From positions 1-34,329 of the forward strand of contig DVJR01000169.1 in the NCBI GenBank assembly GCA_018716575.1: DNA of 34,329 nt, in the 5' to 3' direction. Shown piece after piece: positions 33,423-34,329 of this stretch. Positions within the stretch are counted from its first letter, which is position 1. Each line of letters starts with the position of its first letter. The position numbers and the translations under genes were made by a program. Source of the DNA: Candidatus Scatomonas merdavium. Its GTDB lineage: Bacteria > Bacillota > Clostridia > Lachnospirales > Lachnospiraceae. A model generated the notes under the pieces. It saw only the letters and a program-made list of their open reading frames with translations, made no database searches and had not been told where the DNA came from.

Positions 33423-33711
33423 AGAACAGCTTTATAACGGCAAAACGCCAGGTCCAAAAGGGGCCCGTAATAGAGCTTCACCTTCTCCTTCAATGCTTTT
33501 CGCGTCCCCGGCTTTCTCTGTATGCTCTGCAGAAGCTTCCAGGCTTCCTCATAGCAGCCGAAAGAGCAGAGTGCATAGACGCCATAGACCTGCGCGGCAG
33601 GAACCGGATACTGCGTCTGCCATCCGACGGTTTCACAGTAACAGATCAGGCACCAGGGTGCCTCGCCCCATGGCCTTCCTCCAGCATTCCCTTCAGTTCT
33701 GCCCTTGCCAT
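33317..33711 (-). pseudogene. Frameshifted small gene of unknown function
   Basis: On the minus strand an ATG at 33709-33711, with AGAGGTGG about 7 bases before it, opens 21 codons (MARAELKGMLEEGHGARHPG) and stops at 33646. Another frame stays open from upstream of that point to a TAA at 33317-33319. It reads as ordinary protein, with GEAPWCLICYCETVGWQ, YGVYALCSFGCYEEAWKLLQ, KEKVKLYYGPLLDLAFCRYK and a basic C-terminus. Adding one G to the run of four (plus strand 33666-33669, CCCC) joins the two halves into about 131 residues. I recognise no family. The frameshift could be a real mutation, phase variation in a G run or a sequencing error. A 10-bp perfect inverted repeat (33376-33385 with 33401-33410) lies inside it. 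Confidence 0.5.
33376..33410. repeat. 10-bp perfect inverted repeat
   Basis: ACAGGCGGCG (33376-33385) and CGCCGCCTGT (33401-33410) form a strong GC-rich hairpin with a 15-nt loop, within the frameshifted minus-strand gene and about 104 bp behind the transporter stop. No T run follows on either strand, so terminator function for the transporter is weakly supported. Confidence 0.35.
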
Positions 33712-33867
33712 AGTGCCGCCACCTCTCTTCCTGAAATTCAGGGCTATATACTCCACCTGAAAGCGCAATTTTTCACACGATACCCCGCGCCCACTACCCG
33801 CCGTTCGATTTGCAGGGTCTTAAAAAGCCCTATCACTATCGAACATTTTATGTCGTACGTTAATATA

Positions 33868-33896
33868 TTGATATTTTCGTCCGATTTGTGTATAAT
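33868..33896 (+). promoter_or_regulatory. Promoter and candidate operator of the toxin-antitoxin pair
   Basis: TTGATA (33868-33873), a 17-bp spacer and a perfect TATAAT (33891-33896) lie about 42 bp before the antitoxin ATG. An inverted repeat AATAT-ATTG-ATATT (33862-33875) covers the -35, and an imperfect palindrome ACTATATAAAGT follows the -10. Either could be the site for the autorepressing antitoxin. Confidence 0.65.
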
Positions 33897-33937
33897 AACA
33901 CTATATAAAGTACACCCCAAACAAAGGAGGGATTCGT

Positions 33938-34159
33938 ATGATCGTTACCGCAACAGAATTTAAAAACAATCTCGGAAAATATCTGGAAATGGCAACGTCA
34001 CAGGATATTTTCATTACCAAGAACGGGAAAAGCATTGCCCGTCTCACAAGCCCCGCTGTCGATAAGCTGGCGCTTCTGGACGACCTCGCAGGGATTGTTC
34101 CGGAAGATCAGGCAATGGATGAAAATACCATACGAGAGGAGCGGCTGTCCAGACAATGA
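33938..34159 (+). CDS. Type II antitoxin, Phd/YefM family
   Basis: The 73-residue protein has the Phd/YefM DNA-binding fold: IVTATEFKNNLGKYLEMATSQDIFITKNGKSIARL in its first 37 residues. This is followed by an acidic C-terminal tail (about 50-73) that would wrap the toxin. Such antitoxins repress their own promoter, alone and together with the toxin. AAAGGAGG lies about 7 bases before the ATG. The stop overlaps the start of the PIN-domain gene by 4 bases (ATGA), the usual arrangement of a two-gene toxin-antitoxin operon. Codon use is more AT-rich than most of the window. Confidence 0.9.
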   Translation: MIVTATEFKNNLGKYLEMATSQDIFITKNGKSIARLTSPAVDKLALLDDLAGIVPEDQAMDENTIREERLSRQ

Positions 34160-34329
34160 GAATACTGATTGATACCAATGTCATTCTGGATATTGTCCAG
34201 AAACGTGAACCATTCTTCGCGGATTCCTACCAGGCTCTCCGCAGGGCTATTGAAGCCGATGCGGAATGTCTGATCTCCGCATCCGCCGCCACGGATATTT
34301 TCTATATGCTCCGCAAGGCGTTCCAGTCC
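34156..34329 (+). CDS. PIN-domain toxin (VapC-like), N-terminal part cut by window edge
   Basis: The first 58 codons are present; the frame is open to the right edge. MRILIDTNVILDIVQKREPF carries the first catalytic Asp of PIN-domain ribonucleases (Asp6), and ISASAATDIFYMLRK carries the position of the second acidic residue region. The start overlaps the antitoxin stop by 4 bases. Family members cleave tRNA or other RNA when freed from the antitoxin. The remaining acidic residues lie outside the window, so activity cannot be judged. Confidence 0.85.
   Translation, partial: MRILIDTNVILDIVQKREPFFADSYQALRRAIEADAECLISASAATDIFYMLRKAFQS

Noticed and set aside
33313-33963. A 216-residue plus-strand frame before the antitoxin
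   Set aside because: It runs opposite the frameshifted gene and across the toxin-antitoxin promoter, has no ribosome site, and its composition (many Arg, Pro, Ser) is typical of a shadow frame.

Overview
The window looks like chromosomal DNA of a GC-rich, endospore-forming Clostridia member, most likely Lachnospiraceae. This is an inference from three things: a complete spoIIIAA-AH operon, a nadABC operon with a NiaR-type repressor, and Gram-positive Shine-Dalgarno sequences in front of most genes. No tRNA, rRNA, CRISPR array or recognisable insertion sequence was seen.

Left part (1-6600). The N-terminal part of a class III aminotransferase lies on the minus strand and runs off the left edge. 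Divergent from it is a plus-strand operon nadA-nadB-nadC-niaR followed by an M20 amidohydrolase. A candidate NiaR operator overlaps the nadA promoter. A monocistronic degV with its own promoter follows. A very long perfect hairpin lies between degV and the convergent spoIIIAH.

Middle (6755-12005, minus). This is the eight-gene spoIIIA operon for the mother-cell/forespore channel, compactly arranged and preceded by a candidate sigma-E promoter. Upstream of it on the same strand are a radical SAM activase, an alpha/beta hydrolase, a Cof-type HAD phosphatase and a short YgjP-like metalloprotease.

Core of interest (14921-29296, minus). A seven-gene, tightly packed operon begins with a 2551-residue nonribosomal peptide synthetase of architecture C-A-T-C-A-T-reductase. 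It continues with a 7TM histidine kinase, a REC-HD-GYP response regulator, a fatty-acid-type AMP ligase, a free-standing acyl carrier protein, an Sfp-type phosphopantetheinyl transferase and a FliB-like Cys-rich lysine methylase. The simplest reading is a lipo-dipeptide pathway. The ligase loads an acyl chain on the carrier protein, the first C domain acylates residue 1, residue 2 is added, and the reductase releases a peptide aldehyde or alcohol (or a cyclised pyrazinone-type product). An unusual two-component/c-di-GMP module and a possible methyl-tailoring enzyme are built into the operon.

Right part (29297-34329). A roughly 400-bp divergent control region carries promoters for both directions and a 16-bp palindrome. 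It separates the synthetase from a plus-strand MacB/FtsX-type ABC transporter with a very large extracellular domain containing three tandem repeats of about 63 residues. Beyond it lie a frameshifted small gene on the minus strand and a Phd-type antitoxin with a PIN-domain toxin cut by the right edge.
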